64,000 nt of DNA from positions 4,588,001-4,652,000 of the forward strand of contig NZ_CP119145.1 of assembly GCF_029167625.1 (NCBI RefSeq), given 5' to 3'. Below the pieces are notes generated by a model. That model was not told the DNA's origin. It was given only the letters and a program-made list of their open reading frames with translations, and made no database searches. Of the stretch, positions 1-8,925 are shown piece after piece; positions within the stretch are counted from its first letter, which is position 1; each line of letters opens with the position of its first letter. Origin of the DNA: Streptomyces sp. AM 4-1-1. Its GTDB lineage: Bacteria > Actinomycetota > Actinomycetes > Streptomycetales > Streptomycetaceae. A program made the position numbers and the translations under genes.

Positions 1-321
1 CCACTGCGCGATGAGCCACGACCGGTCGTACGGGGCGTCCGGGGTCGGCGCCGAGCCCTCGTACGGGTCGGTGTCGGTGACCGGTGTCCGGTTCCGGTAC
101 TTGCGCATCGGCAGCGGCGCCGAACCCGCCGCCAGCACCTCGTCGATGACGCCCAGGTCCGCCAGGACCTCCATCGAGCGCGGGTTGGGTCCCTTGGCGC
201 GGGAGGCGCGCGGGAAGCCGGCGGACCTGTCGATGATCCGTACGCCGACGTCCCGGCGGGCGAGGTCGAGCGCCAGGATCAGTCCGGTCGGTCCCGCGCC
301 CACGATCAGGACACTGGTCAT
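1..321 (-). CDS. FAD-dependent monooxygenase (PheA/TfdB type), N-terminal part only
   Basis: The visible 107 codons begin MTSVLIVGAGPTG, a Rossmann dinucleotide-binding loop (GxGxxG) typical of class A flavoprotein hydroxylases. An acidic residue follows at the end of the second strand (VRIID), and then the RAKGPNPRSMEVLADLG stretch seen in PheA/TfdB-type aromatic monooxygenases. The gene starts at the ATG complement at 319-321 and runs off the left edge, so the substrate-binding and C-terminal parts are missing. Such enzymes hydroxylate aromatic or polyketide substrates using NAD(P)H and O2; the substrate cannot be inferred here. A 12-bp perfect palindrome about 70 bases upstream may be its operator. 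Confidence 0.85.
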   Translation of the reverse strand, partial: MTSVLIVGAGPTGLILALDLARRDVGVRIIDRSAGFPRASRAKGPNPRSMEVLADLGVIDEVLAAGSAPLPMRKYRNRTPVTDTDPYEGSAPTPDAPYDRSWLIAQW

Positions 322-390
322 GTGTGCTCCTCGGTCGATGTGTTCCGTCGTCGACCAGAGAAACGTAACCGAGTTAAAAAGACAACTGAG

Positions 391-402
391 TAACGATCGT
401 TA
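391..402. promoter_or_regulatory. Perfect palindrome TAACGATCGTTA, TetR-type operator candidate
   Basis: A perfect 12-bp palindrome lies in the short gap between the rarD stop (it overlaps the TAA at 400-402) and the divergently placed start of the minus-strand monooxygenase. A minus-strand TTGTCT hexamer at 380-385 could be a -35 box. Palindromes of this size and AT-rich core are common TetR-family operators in Streptomyces; the assignment is inference. Confidence 0.45.
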
Positions 403-1443
403 GGTGTCGTCCGTCGTCGGACCGACCGCCGCACCGGCACCCGCACCCGGCCGGGCGGAAGGAGAAGGCGGGGGAGAAGGCCGCGGCTGCGGACCGACCG
501 GCGCGTTCGAGGCTGCCGGGACATCCAGAGCCCGCCGCGCCGCCACCGCCGCCGCCCTCGTCCGCCGCGCCGTTCGGAACGCGTCCCACGTCAGCAGCGT
601 GAGCGCCAGCCACACCAAGGAGAACCCGGCCCACCGCTCCAGCGGCATCGCCTCGTGGAAGTACACGATGCCCAGCAGGAACTGGAAGACCGGCGCCAGA
701 TACTGGAGCAGCCCCAGAGTCGACAGCGGCACCCTGATCGCCGCCGCGCCGAACAGGACCAGCGGTACGGCGGTGACGACCCCCGTCGCCGCGAGGAGCG
801 CGGCGTGCCCCGCGCCCGCGGACACGAACGTCGAGTCGCCGCGCACGCCGATCCACACCAGATAACCGAGCGCGGGCAGGAACAGCACCGCGCTCTCGGC
901 GGTCAGTGACTCCAGGCCGCCCATGTCGACCTTCTTCTTCACCAGCCCGTACGTCGCGAAGGAGAACGCCAGCGTCAGCGAGATCCAGGGCGGCTGCCCG
1001 TACCCGATCGCCAGCACCAGCACCGCCGCGACCCCGACGCCGACCGCCACCCACTGCGTGGGGCGCAGCCGCTCGCCGAGCAGCAGAACACCCATGGCGA
1101 TGGTGACCAGCGGATTGATGAAGTAGCCGAGCGACGCCTCGACCACATGGCCGTTGTTGACCGACCAGATGTACAGACCCCAGTTGACCGAGATGGTGAG
1201 CGCGGCGACCGTGATCAGCCCCAGTTTCCGGGGCCTGCGTATCAGCTCACCGACCCACGCCCAGCGGCGCAGCGCCAGCAGCGCGACCCCGACGACCGCG
1301 AGTGACCACGCCATCCGGTGGGCCAGGATCTCGATCGCGCCCGACGGTTTCAGCAGCGGCCAGAAGAGCGGGACGACGCCCCACAGTCCGTACGCCCCGA
1401 CACCGGACAGCAGTCCGGCCCGCTGTTCCTTGATCCCTGTCAC
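400..1443 (-). CDS. rarD: RarD-type EamA/DMT-superfamily permease
   Basis: About 347 residues with roughly ten hydrophobic segments in two EamA repeats. The opening GLLSGVGAYGLWGVVPLFW and the following EILAHRMAWS are characteristic of RarD (chloramphenicol-sensitive protein family), as are the later LGYFINPLV and LQYLAPVFQFLLG motifs. It is an inner-membrane transporter whose natural substrate is unknown. I chose the GTG at 1441-1443 because GGGAGG sits about 6 bases upstream; an in-frame ATG 54 bases earlier (1497) would add a hydrophilic, non-conserved leader. The C-terminal 40 residues are Pro/Ala/Gly-rich and probably disordered. It stands alone, 290 bases downstream (in its own direction) of korB. 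Confidence 0.9.
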   Translation of the reverse strand: MTGIKEQRAGLLSGVGAYGLWGVVPLFWPLLKPSGAIEILAHRMAWSLAVVGVALLALRRWAWVGELIRRPRKLGLITVAALTISVNWGLYIWSVNNGHVVEASLGYFINPLVTIAMGVLLLGERLRPTQWVAVGVGVAAVLVLAIGYGQPPWISLTLAFSFATYGLVKKKVDMGGLESLTAESAVLFLPALGYLVWIGVRGDSTFVSAGAGHAALLAATGVVTAVPLVLFGAAAIRVPLSTLGLLQYLAPVFQFLLGIVYFHEAMPLERWAGFSLVWLALTLLTWDAFRTARRTRAAAVAARRALDVPAASNAPVGPQPRPSPPPSPSARPGAGAGAAVGPTTDDT

Positions 1444-1733
1444 GGGCCCCTCCCGGCATGCGTGCGCCGACCGCTCGGTTCGCGCGGCCGACTGCACGAA
1501 AGGTAACGCCGGGAGGGCGTCCAGTCATAGCCGTATCCGGTGGACGGTCATGACGTGGGGTGGTGAGTTCCAGCGCCGCGTGGCCGACGACGGGGACGAG
1601 GACCCAGGCAGCTCCTCCGAGCCGTACGCCGACGAGCTGACGCGGTCGGAGGCGAGCACCCCGAGCGCGGACCGGGCGCCGCCCCGCTGCCGTGCGCGGT
1701 GCGGCGCCCGGGTCGGGGCGGGTCGGGGGACCG

Positions 1734-2792
1734 TCAGCCGACGACCGTCCAGGTGTCGTTGCCCGCGAGGAGCGTGGCGAGGTCGCCCTTGCCGCCACGG
1801 TCGACGGCGGCGTCGAGCTGGTCGGACATCAGCGTGTCGTAGACCGGCCGGACGACATCGCGGAGCACCCCGATGGGGGTGTGGTGCAGGGTGTCCGGGT
1901 CGGCGAGCCGGGACAGCGCGAACGCGGTGGTGGGCGAGGTGGCGTGCGCGTCGTGCACCACGATCCGGGACTCGTTCTCCGGGGTGACGGCCACGACCTC
2001 CAGGTCCCCGGTCGCCGGGTTCCGTACGACGCCCTTGGAGCCCTCGGCGCCGAAGCGGATCGGCTGCCCGTGCTCCAGCCGGATCACCGCCTCCTCCGCC
2101 TGCTCCTTGTCCTTCAGCACCTCGAAGGCGCCGTCGTTGAAGATGTTGCAGTTCTGGTAGATCTCGACGAGGGCCGTGCCGGGGTGGTCGGCCGCCTGCC
2201 GGAGCACGCCGGTGAGGTGCTTGCGGTCGGAGTCGACCGTGCGGGCGACGAAGGACGCCTCCGCGCCGATGGCCAGCGACACCGGGTTGAAGGGGGCGTC
2301 GAGCGAGCCCATCGGGGTCGACTTGGTGATCTTGCCGACCTCGGAGGTCGGGGAGTACTGGCCCTTGGTGAGCCCGTAGATCCGGTTGTTGAAGAGCAGG
2401 ATCTTCAGGTTCACATTGCGGCGCAGCGCGTGGATGAGGTGGTTGCCGCCGATGGACAGCGCGTCGCCGTCCCCGGTGACCACCCAGACGGACAGGTCCC
2501 GCCTGGAGGAGGCGAGCCCGGTCGCGATGGCCGGGGCGCGGCCGTGGATGGAGTGCATCCCGTACGTGTTCATGTAGTACGGGAACCGGGAGGAGCAGCC
2601 GATGCCCGAGACGAAGACGATGTTCTCCTTCGCGAGCCCCAGTTCGGGCATGAAGCCCTGCACGGCGGCGAGGACGGCGTAGTCACCGCAGCCGGGGCAC
2701 CAGCGGACCTCCTGGTCGGACTTGAAGTCCTTCATCGACTGCTTGCCCTCGGCCTTGGGCACCAGCTGCAGAAGCTCGTTCGTGTCAGGCAT
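1734..2792 (-). CDS. korB: 2-oxoacid:ferredoxin oxidoreductase, beta subunit (KorB)
   Basis: The 352-residue beta (TPP-binding) subunit of a 2-oxoglutarate-type ferredoxin oxidoreductase, which decarboxylates a 2-oxoacid to the acyl-CoA and reduces ferredoxin. The thiamine diphosphate motif GDGDALSIGGNH is at about 108-118 with the following NNRIYGLTKGQ. Cysteines C32, C35, C66 and C215 match the four ligands of the 4Fe-4S cluster expected in this subunit. The ATG at 2790-2792 overlaps the end of korA by 8 bases, so the two are translationally coupled. Two-subunit Kor enzymes of this architecture are standard in actinobacteria as an oxygen-tolerant partner or alternative to 2-oxoglutarate dehydrogenase. 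Assignment of 2-oxoglutarate as substrate is by family resemblance. Confidence 0.93.
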   Translation of the reverse strand: MPDTNELLQLVPKAEGKQSMKDFKSDQEVRWCPGCGDYAVLAAVQGFMPELGLAKENIVFVSGIGCSSRFPYYMNTYGMHSIHGRAPAIATGLASSRRDLSVWVVTGDGDALSIGGNHLIHALRRNVNLKILLFNNRIYGLTKGQYSPTSEVGKITKSTPMGSLDAPFNPVSLAIGAEASFVARTVDSDRKHLTGVLRQAADHPGTALVEIYQNCNIFNDGAFEVLKDKEQAEEAVIRLEHGQPIRFGAEGSKGVVRNPATGDLEVVAVTPENESRIVVHDAHATSPTTAFALSRLADPDTLHHTPIGVLRDVVRPVYDTLMSDQLDAAVDRGGKGDLATLLAGNDTWTVVG

Positions 2793-4740
2793 CGATGACC
2801 TCCTGAAGGGCCGTGGCCAGTTGCTCGGCCTTGAACGGCATGCCGTTGACCTGGTTGTAACTCCGGGCGTCGACCAGGTACCTCGCCCGGATCAGGGTGG
2901 CGAGCTGGCCGAGGTTCATCTCGGGCACGACGACCTTGTCGTAGCGCTTCAGCACCGCGCCGAGGTTGGCGGGGAACGGGTTGAGGTGGCGCAGATGGGC
3001 CTGGGCGATCGGCTGCCCGGCCGCCCGCAGCCGCCGTACCGCCGCGGTGATCGGCCCGTACGTCGAGCCCCAGCCCAGCACCAGGGTGTTCGCGCCGCCC
3101 GTGTCGTCGACCTCCAGGTCCGGGACCTCGATGCCGTCGATCTTGGCCTGGCGGGTGCGGACCATGAAGTCGTGGTTGGCGGGGTCGTACGAGATGTTGC
3201 CGGTGCCGTCCTGCTTCTCGATGCCGCCGATGCGGTGTTCGAGACCGGGGGTGCCGGGCACGGCCCAGGGGCGGGCGAGGGTCCGCGGGTCGCGCTTGTA
3301 GGGCCAGAAGACCTCGGTGCCGTCGGCCAGCTCGTGGTTGGGGCCGCTCGCGAACCGGACGCGCAGATCGGGCAGGGAGTCGGTCTCCGGGATGCGCCAC
3401 GGCTCGGAGCCGTTGGCGAGGTACCCGTCCGACAGGAGGAAGACCGGGGTGCGGTAGGTCAGCGCGATCCGGGCCGCGTCGACCGCGGCGTCGAAACAGT
3501 CCGCCGGGGTCCTCGGCGCCACGATCGGCACCGGGGCCTCGCCGTTGCGCCCGTACATCGCCTGGAGCAGATCCGCCTGCTCGGTCTTGGTCGGCAGACC
3601 GGTCGAGGGGCCGCCGCGCTGGATGTCCACGATCAGCAGCGGCAGCTCCAGCGACACCGCGAGACCGATGGTCTCCGACTTCAGCGCCACACCGGGACCG
3701 GACGTCGTCGTCACCGCGAGCGACCCGCCGAACGCGGCGCCGAGCGCGGCCCCGATCCCGGCGATCTCGTCCTCGGCCTGGAACGTCCGCACACCGAAGT
3801 TCTTGTGCCGCGACAGCTCGTGCAGGATGTCGGAGGCCGGGGTGATCGGGTACGAGCCCAGGTAGAGCGGCAGATCGGCCAGCCGGCCCGCCGCGATCAG
3901 ACCGTAGGACAGCGCCAGGTTCCCGGAGATGTTGCGGTACGTGCCCGTGGGGAACGCCTGCGTCGCCGGGGCGACCTCGTACGAGACCGCGAAGTCCTCG
4001 GTGGTCTCGCCGAAGTTCCAGCCCGCCCGGAAAGCGGCGACGTTCGCCTCCGCGATCTGCGGCTTCTTGGCGAACTTCGTCCGCAGGAACGCCTCGGTGC
4101 CCTCCGTCGGGCGGTGGTACATCCACGACAGCAGCCCGAGCGCGAACATGTTCTTGCTGCGCTCGGCCTCCTTGCGGGGGAGCCCGAACTCCTTCAGCGC
4201 CTCGATCGTGAGGGTCGTCAGCGGCACCGGATGGACGTTGTACGCCTCCAGCGACCCGTCCTCCAGCGGACTGGTCGCGTAACCGACCTTCGCCATCGGA
4301 CGCTTGGTGAACTCGTCGGTGTTCACGATGATGTCCGCACCGCGCGGCACATCACCGATGTTCGCCTTCAGCGCGGCCGGGTTCATCGCCACCAGGACGT
4401 TCGGGGCGTCGCCCGGGGTGAGGATGTCGTGGTCGGCGAAGTGCAGCTGGAAGCTGGAGACACCCGGCAGGGTGCCGGCGGGGGCGCGGATCTCGGCGGG
4501 GAAGTTCGGCAGCGTCGACAGGTCGTTCCCGAACGACGCCGTCTCCGACGTGAAACGGTCGCCCGTGAGCTGCATGCCGTCACCCGAGTCACCCGCGAAG
4601 CGGATGATGACCCGGTCCAGACGACGGACCTCCTTCTCGCCCGTGCCCGTGTGCGCCGGACGGGGCGCACGCTGCTCTCCGACCACAGTCTCGCTGGCGT
4701 CATCGGCCTGTTCGGCCGGGCTACTGACCTGGCTGGTCAC
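2785..4740 (-). CDS. korA: 2-oxoacid:ferredoxin oxidoreductase, fused gamma/alpha subunit (KorA)
   Basis: The 651-residue large subunit. An N-terminal gamma domain (RFAGDSGDGMQLTGDRF at about 47-64) is fused to the alpha pyrimidine-binding domain (YPITPASDILHELSRH and FQAEDEIAGIGAALGAAFGG near 295-340, then TTTSGPGVALKSE). Length and fusion are normal for the actinobacterial KorA. The start is GTG at 4738-4740, preceded by GGGAGG about 9 bases upstream. It is first in a korA-korB operon. The 246-base gap to the response regulator gene holds a GC-rich inverted repeat (GGCCGGCC core) but no promoter I can place with confidence. It forms the catalytic complex with KorB in the cytoplasm and hands electrons to ferredoxin. 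Confidence 0.93.
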   Translation of the reverse strand: MTSQVSSPAEQADDASETVVGEQRAPRPAHTGTGEKEVRRLDRVIIRFAGDSGDGMQLTGDRFTSETASFGNDLSTLPNFPAEIRAPAGTLPGVSSFQLHFADHDILTPGDAPNVLVAMNPAALKANIGDVPRGADIIVNTDEFTKRPMAKVGYATSPLEDGSLEAYNVHPVPLTTLTIEALKEFGLPRKEAERSKNMFALGLLSWMYHRPTEGTEAFLRTKFAKKPQIAEANVAAFRAGWNFGETTEDFAVSYEVAPATQAFPTGTYRNISGNLALSYGLIAAGRLADLPLYLGSYPITPASDILHELSRHKNFGVRTFQAEDEIAGIGAALGAAFGGSLAVTTTSGPGVALKSETIGLAVSLELPLLIVDIQRGGPSTGLPTKTEQADLLQAMYGRNGEAPVPIVAPRTPADCFDAAVDAARIALTYRTPVFLLSDGYLANGSEPWRIPETDSLPDLRVRFASGPNHELADGTEVFWPYKRDPRTLARPWAVPGTPGLEHRIGGIEKQDGTGNISYDPANHDFMVRTRQAKIDGIEVPDLEVDDTGGANTLVLGWGSTYGPITAAVRRLRAAGQPIAQAHLRHLNPFPANLGAVLKRYDKVVVPEMNLGQLATLIRARYLVDARSYNQVNGMPFKAEQLATALQEVIDA

Positions 4741-4986
4741 TGAACTGGACCTCCCTCGGGGCGGCGGCTCGGGGCCGGCCGGCCCACCGGCGGTCCCCGG
4801 CCCACCCTACGTCGGTAAGGGTCACCTTCCCCGGACCGATCATATGGTGGACGTGTTTTTGAGACGAACGATCACCCAGGTTTGCCGTGGTTTGTCCACC
4901 TGCCGTTCTCTTCTCGACTGCTCCGTCCGCTCATTCTCCGGTCCTGGGTCCCGCGTCCCACTGGATGCTGACAGAGAGTCGGCCGT

Positions 4987-5658
4987 TCAGGAGTTCAGAT
5001 AGGTGAGAACAGCGAGAACACGCCGGTGATCCCCGTCACTGGGCGAGAGCCCCAGCTTCAGGAAGATGTTGCTGACGTGCTTCTCCACCGCACCGTCGCT
5101 GACCACCAGCTGCCGGGCCACCGCGGAGTTCGTCCGCCCCTCGGCCATCAGACCCAGGACCTCCCGCTCCCGGGGGGTGAGATTGGCGAGCACGTCCTGT
5201 TTACGGCTGCGCCCCAGCAACTGCGCCACGACCTCCGGGTCCAGCGCGGTGCCGCCCTGTGCGACCCGCACCACCGCGTCCACGAACTCCCGGACCTCGG
5301 CGACCCGGTCCTTCAGCAGATACCCCACGCCCCGGGTGCTCCCGGCCAGCAGCTCGGTCGCGTACTGCTCCTCGACGTACTGGGAGAGGACCAGCACCCC
5401 GATCCCGGGGTGGTCCCGCCGCAGTCGCACGGCGGCCCGCACCCCCTCGTCGGTGTGCGTGGGCGGCATCCGCACATCGGCCACCACCACATCGGGCAGC
5501 TGCCGCTCGGCCGCCAGGTCGGCGATGGTCCTGAGCAGCGCCTCGGCGTCCCCGACCCCCGCGACGACATCGTGCCCGAGATCGGTCAGCAGCCGGGTGA
5601 GCCCCTCCCTGAGCAGTACCGAATCCTCGGCGATGACGACGCGCACCCTGTCCTCCAC
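4987..5658 (-). CDS. NarL/FixJ-family two-component response regulator
   Basis: 223 residues. The receiver domain occupies about 1-125 with acidic pocket E11-D12 and phosphoacceptor D61 in [10 protein letters not shown] LuxR-type helix-turn-helix is at about 160-215 ([18 protein letters not shown], then [17 protein letters not shown]). It is a DNA-binding regulator, presumably phosphorylated by one or both kinases encoded just upstream in the same direction. The GTG at 5656-5658 is used here; a second GTG four codons later (5644-5646) has GGAGGA only 4 bases ahead of it, so the true start may be there. The receiver begins VRVVIAEDS either way. Target genes are unknown; the flanking korAB and nuo genes are candidates. 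Confidence 0.9.
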   Translation of the reverse strand: MEDRVRVVIAEDSVLLREGLTRLLTDLGHDVVAGVGDAEALLRTIADLAAERQLPDVVVADVRMPPTHTDEGVRAAVRLRRDHPGIGVLVLSQYVEEQYATELLAGSTRGVGYLLKDRVAEVREFVDAVVRVAQGGTALDPEVVAQLLGRSRKQDVLANLTPREREVLGLMAEGRTNSAVARQLVVSDGAVEKHVSNIFLKLGLSPSDGDHRRVLAVLTYLNS

Positions 5659-5787
5659 GACGCTGTTCCCCCCACTGTTGATGTATGTCCCGCCCTGATC
5701 CCCACAAGCATCCCAGCAAGGGGGCGGGCACAGGGCGGGGAGGGGGCCGGGGAGGCGGAGAGATGCCCAGGATGTGAGGGTGCGCCC

Positions 5788-7161
5788 TCAGCCGCGCCAC
5801 GGCAGCTCGGCCGTGATCCTGGTCGGGCCGCCGACCGGGGAGTCGACGACGAGGATGCCGTCGACCGCGTCGAGCCGTTCCGTCAGACCGGCGAGCCCGC
5901 TGCCCGCCGAGACGTCCGCGCCACCCCGGCCGTTGTCGGTGATCTGGAGCATGAGCCGGTCCGCGGCCCGCCAGACGTCGACCGTCGCCCGGGTGGCGTG
6001 CGCGTGCTTGCTGACGTTCTGGAGCAGTTCCGAGACGGTGAAGTACGCGATGCCCTCGATCGCCTGCGCGGGGCGGGCGGGCAGGTCCACCTCGACGGTC
6101 ACCGGGACGGTGCAGCGGGAGGCCACGGCGGAGAGCGCGGCGTCGAGTCCGCGGTCGGTCAGGACGGCGGGGTGGATGCCCCGGGCCAGGTCACGGAGTT
6201 CCTGGAGGGCGACCTTGACCTCGCCGTGGGCCTCGTCGACCATGCGGGCGGCGGCCTCGGGGTCCTCGGTCAGCTTCTCCTTCGCCAGCCCCAGATCCAT
6301 CGCGAGGGCGACGAGGCGGGCCTGTGCGCCGTCGTGCAGATCGCGTTCGATGCGGCGGAGGTCGGCGGCGGCGGTGTCCACGACCACCCCCCGGTCCGAC
6401 TCCAGCTCGGAGACGCGCTCCGCCAGCCGGGACGGGCCCAGCAGCCCGTACACCATCAGCCCCTCCACGGCCGCGAGACCACGGATCGTCCCCGCCCCGA
6501 AGAAGACGAGCACCAGCCCGGTCACACTGGTCGCCGCCACTTCCAGGGGCGAGTCGAGGAAGACCTGGTGGGTCCTGTCGCCGTACAGCTGGATGCCGCC
6601 CGTGCCGGCGTACGCGGGGAAGGTCCACCGCCACAGCGGATAGGTGAAGGCGGCCCAGCCCGACGCCCACAGAGTCACCGAGACGCAGAACGCGAAGACC
6701 GTCCACGGCAGGTGCAGCAGCGCGTAGAGCAGGTGCCGCCAGGACACCCCGCTCTTCAGCATCGCGCCGACCCATGACATCAGTCCGCCGGTCTTCCCCC
6801 GTACCGGCGCCGGGTCCGCGACCTCCAGACCGAGCAGCGCCCGCGCCCGCGCCCGCTCCAGCGCCCCCAGCCCCCGGCACATGGCCAGACCCACCGCGAG
6901 GATCGGAACCCCCAGGAAGGTGATCGCCATGCCGATGCCGAGCGAGGTCATCGAGACCGCGAAGCCGAACGACGCGATGCTGATCGGCAGGCTCAGCAGC
7001 AGATGGAGGAACGCGCGCCAGGTCCTGCCCTCGAAGGGCGCACGCAGCGCCGGCGGGAGGAAGTGCCTCGCCGGGGGGTTTTCCCGGGAGCCGAGGCCCG
7101 ATCCCTGGTGATCCCGCGTGTCCGGTCCGTATGCCGTGACCATGGGTTCCGTCCGTTTCAT
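5788..7161 (-). CDS. Sensor histidine kinase (HisKA_3 family), copy 1
   Basis: About 457 residues. An N-terminal membrane sensor region has two hydrophobic pairs (LLLSLPISIASFGFAVS..., LLHLPWTVFAFCVSVT...) resembling the actinobacterial putative-sensor domain. The HisKA_3 box ERDLHDGAQARLVALAM carries the phosphoacceptor His. An HATPase_c domain follows with the N-box ELLQNVSKHAHA and the G-box DNGRGG. The start is uncertain: ATG at 7159-7161 or ATG at 7141-7143, both with weak Shine-Dalgarno sequences. It lies 129 bases upstream of the response regulator. About 400 bases of its kinase core are nearly identical to the next kinase, which points to duplication or gene conversion; the sensor regions differ. 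Confidence 0.88.
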   Translation of the reverse strand: MKRTEPMVTAYGPDTRDHQGSGLGSRENPPARHFLPPALRAPFEGRTWRAFLHLLLSLPISIASFGFAVSMTSLGIGMAITFLGVPILAVGLAMCRGLGALERARARALLGLEVADPAPVRGKTGGLMSWVGAMLKSGVSWRHLLYALLHLPWTVFAFCVSVTLWASGWAAFTYPLWRWTFPAYAGTGGIQLYGDRTHQVFLDSPLEVAATSVTGLVLVFFGAGTIRGLAAVEGLMVYGLLGPSRLAERVSELESDRGVVVDTAAADLRRIERDLHDGAQARLVALAMDLGLAKEKLTEDPEAAARMVDEAHGEVKVALQELRDLARGIHPAVLTDRGLDAALSAVASRCTVPVTVEVDLPARPAQAIEGIAYFTVSELLQNVSKHAHATRATVDVWRAADRLMLQITDNGRGGADVSAGSGLAGLTERLDAVDGILVVDSPVGGPTRITAELPWRG

Positions 7162-7280
7162 CTCAGCGGGCCGAAGCCGCCGTCCCGACCGGGATGGCAA
7201 CTGATACATCAAGAGTGCTGTTTCCTGGAGACCCGCACCATGAGGACGGTCTCCCTCTTCGACCGGGGGTTTTCCCCACC

Positions 7281-7346
7281 CCGGGACCATGCCGGGACCA
7301 TGTTCGGCCCGCTCCGGGACCACGTCGGGACCACCCCGGGCCCTGC
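7281..7346. repeat. Six 11-bp iterons (CCGGGACCATG-like)
   Basis: Consecutive 11-bp units begin at 7281, 7292, 7303, 7314, 7325 and 7336. Units 1 and 2 are identical (CCGGGACCATG), units 4 and 5 differ at one to three positions, and units 3 and 6 are degenerate. The 11-bp period is not a multiple of three, so it is not a coding repeat. It equals one helical turn, as in SARP or PhoP direct-repeat operators. The array lies in the 319-base gap between the two sensor kinase genes, upstream of copy 1. Nothing else in that gap is assignable. Confidence 0.6.
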
Positions 7347-7480
7347 TCCGGGGGCGGCCGTGGTGCCCGAGGGGTTCGTTCCGCGGCTGTCACGTCGTGG
7401 CGCGTAGTGAGGCGTCATGGCGCGCCGTGAGGGTCGTGACGCGCCGTCTCACCTCTCGCCGCGTCGCCTCTCCCCGCGCC

Positions 7481-8668
7481 TCACCGTGCCGGTGCGGTGG
7501 CGTGCCGGTCGCGCCAGGGCAGCTCCGCGGTGACCGTCGTCGGCCCCCCGGCCGGTGAGTCGACGACGAACACCCCGTCGACGGCGCCCAGCCGCTCCGC
7601 GAGGCCCGACATCCCCGTACCGCCGTCCAGGCTCGCGCCGCCCTTTCCGTCGTCGGTCACCTGGATCAGCAGACGGTCGGCCGAGCGCCACACATCGACG
7701 GCCGCCGCCCGTGCCCGGCTGTGTTTGCTGACGTTCTGGAGCAGTTCCGAGACGGTGAAGTACGCGATGCCCTCGATCGCCTCGGCGGGCCGCCCCGGCA
7801 GGTCCACCGCCACCGTCACCGGGACGGTGCAGCGGGAGGCGATGGCGGAGAGCGCGGCGTCGAGTCCGCGGTCGGTGAGGACGGCGGGGTGGATGCCCCG
7901 GGCGAGATCGCGGAGTTCCTGGAGGGCGACCTTGATCTCGCCGTGGGCCTCGTCGACCATGCGGGCGGCGGCCTCGGGGTCCTCGGTCAGCTTCTCCTTC
8001 GCCAGCCCGAGCCCCATGGCGAGGGCGACGAGGCGGGCCTGTGCGCCGTCGTGCAGATCGCGTTCGATGCGGCGGAGGTCGGCGGCGGCGGTGTCCACGA
8101 CCACCCCCCGGTCCGACTCCAGCTCGGCGATCCGCCGCTCCAGCTCGTCCGACGGCGAGAGCAGCCCCCGGACCATGCCCCGGTCGGCGTTGCTCAGCAG
8201 CCGCGCGGTGAACGGCAGCACCGGCCACAGCACGAAGAGGTTCACCATCGTCACGACGAACGTCAACACGCCCCAGGGCAGTCTGACGAACGAGTACAGC
8301 ACCGATCGCCACCCCACCGGGTCCTTCAGGCTCGACCACAGCCAGGGCAGGAACCCCGGCTCCTTCCGCCCCAGCGCCATCGGACTCGGCTCGTCGACCC
8401 GCACCCCCAGCAGACGCCGCGCCCGCCGCCGCTCCAGCCCGCCGATCCACCGGGCGCCCTGGAGCCCCAGGGCGAGCAGTGGCAGACCGATCACCGTGAC
8501 CGCGAGTCCCACGCCGACGCCGATCATGAACACTGTGTAAACAAAACCGACGACCGCCATCGGGAGATCGATCAGGAGATGCGAGATCTCCTTCCAGGTC
8601 CACCGGTCGAGGGCGAAACGCGCGGGCGGCGGCCGGTCGTTGTCCGGCACCTGGGGGCTCATGGTCAT
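7481..8668 (-). CDS. Sensor histidine kinase (HisKA_3 family), copy 2
   Basis: About 395 residues from ATG 8666-8668 (a second ATG follows two codons later). Domain order matches copy 1: hydrophobic sensor region (LLIDLPMAVVGFVYTVFMIGVG..., FVRLPWGVLTFVVTMV), HisKA_3 box ERDLHDGAQARLVALAM with phosphoacceptor His, and HATPase_c with N-box ELLQNVSKHSRA and G-box DDGKGG. Bases 7728-8127 align without gaps to 6011-6410 of copy 1 with about 20 mismatches by hand count. The extracytoplasmic/sensor part and the extreme C-terminus diverge. Likely output is the response regulator at 4987; whether both kinases feed it, or form heterodimers, is unknown. Confidence 0.88.
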   Translation of the reverse strand: MTMSPQVPDNDRPPPARFALDRWTWKEISHLLIDLPMAVVGFVYTVFMIGVGVGLAVTVIGLPLLALGLQGARWIGGLERRRARRLLGVRVDEPSPMALGRKEPGFLPWLWSSLKDPVGWRSVLYSFVRLPWGVLTFVVTMVNLFVLWPVLPFTARLLSNADRGMVRGLLSPSDELERRIAELESDRGVVVDTAAADLRRIERDLHDGAQARLVALAMGLGLAKEKLTEDPEAAARMVDEAHGEIKVALQELRDLARGIHPAVLTDRGLDAALSAIASRCTVPVTVAVDLPGRPAEAIEGIAYFTVSELLQNVSKHSRARAAAVDVWRSADRLLIQVTDDGKGGASLDGGTGMSGLAERLGAVDGVFVVDSPAGGPTTVTAELPWRDRHATAPAR

Positions 8669-8827
8669 GGGTCCAAGCCTGCCCCGGCGGGACGGGGGCG
8701 CGCCATGGGGGCCGTGGGTGGGGGCGGAGTGGGGATAACCCCACCTGAGAGCCCGACGTCCCGCGACCCGGCCCGCGGCGTCGCGGTCGGTCAACGACGC
8801 TCCGCGCCGAATCCCTCCTCCCGCCCC

Positions 8828-8859
8828 GCAATCAAAGCCGGGCCTTGCAATCAAAGCCG
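8828..8859. promoter_or_regulatory. 13-bp direct repeat GCAATCAAAGCCG, period 19
   Basis: GCAATCAAAGCCG occurs exactly at 8828-8840 and 8847-8859, in the 366-base divergent region between sensor kinase copy 2 and nuoA. A 19-bp period (near two turns) and AT-richer composition than the surroundings suit a dimeric regulator site, for instance the NarL-type regulator encoded nearby. Function is inferred only from position. Confidence 0.4.
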
Positions 8860-8925
8860 CAGGACACCGCTCGCTGACCCACTCCCCATCACGGGGGAGG
8901 TCGTTACCGTCTCTTTAACAGGGCC

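Noticed and set aside
2722..4743. Long plus-strand open frame opposite korA
   Set aside because: Composition (Arg/Val/Asp/Gly-rich) is a typical shadow of a real minus-strand gene.
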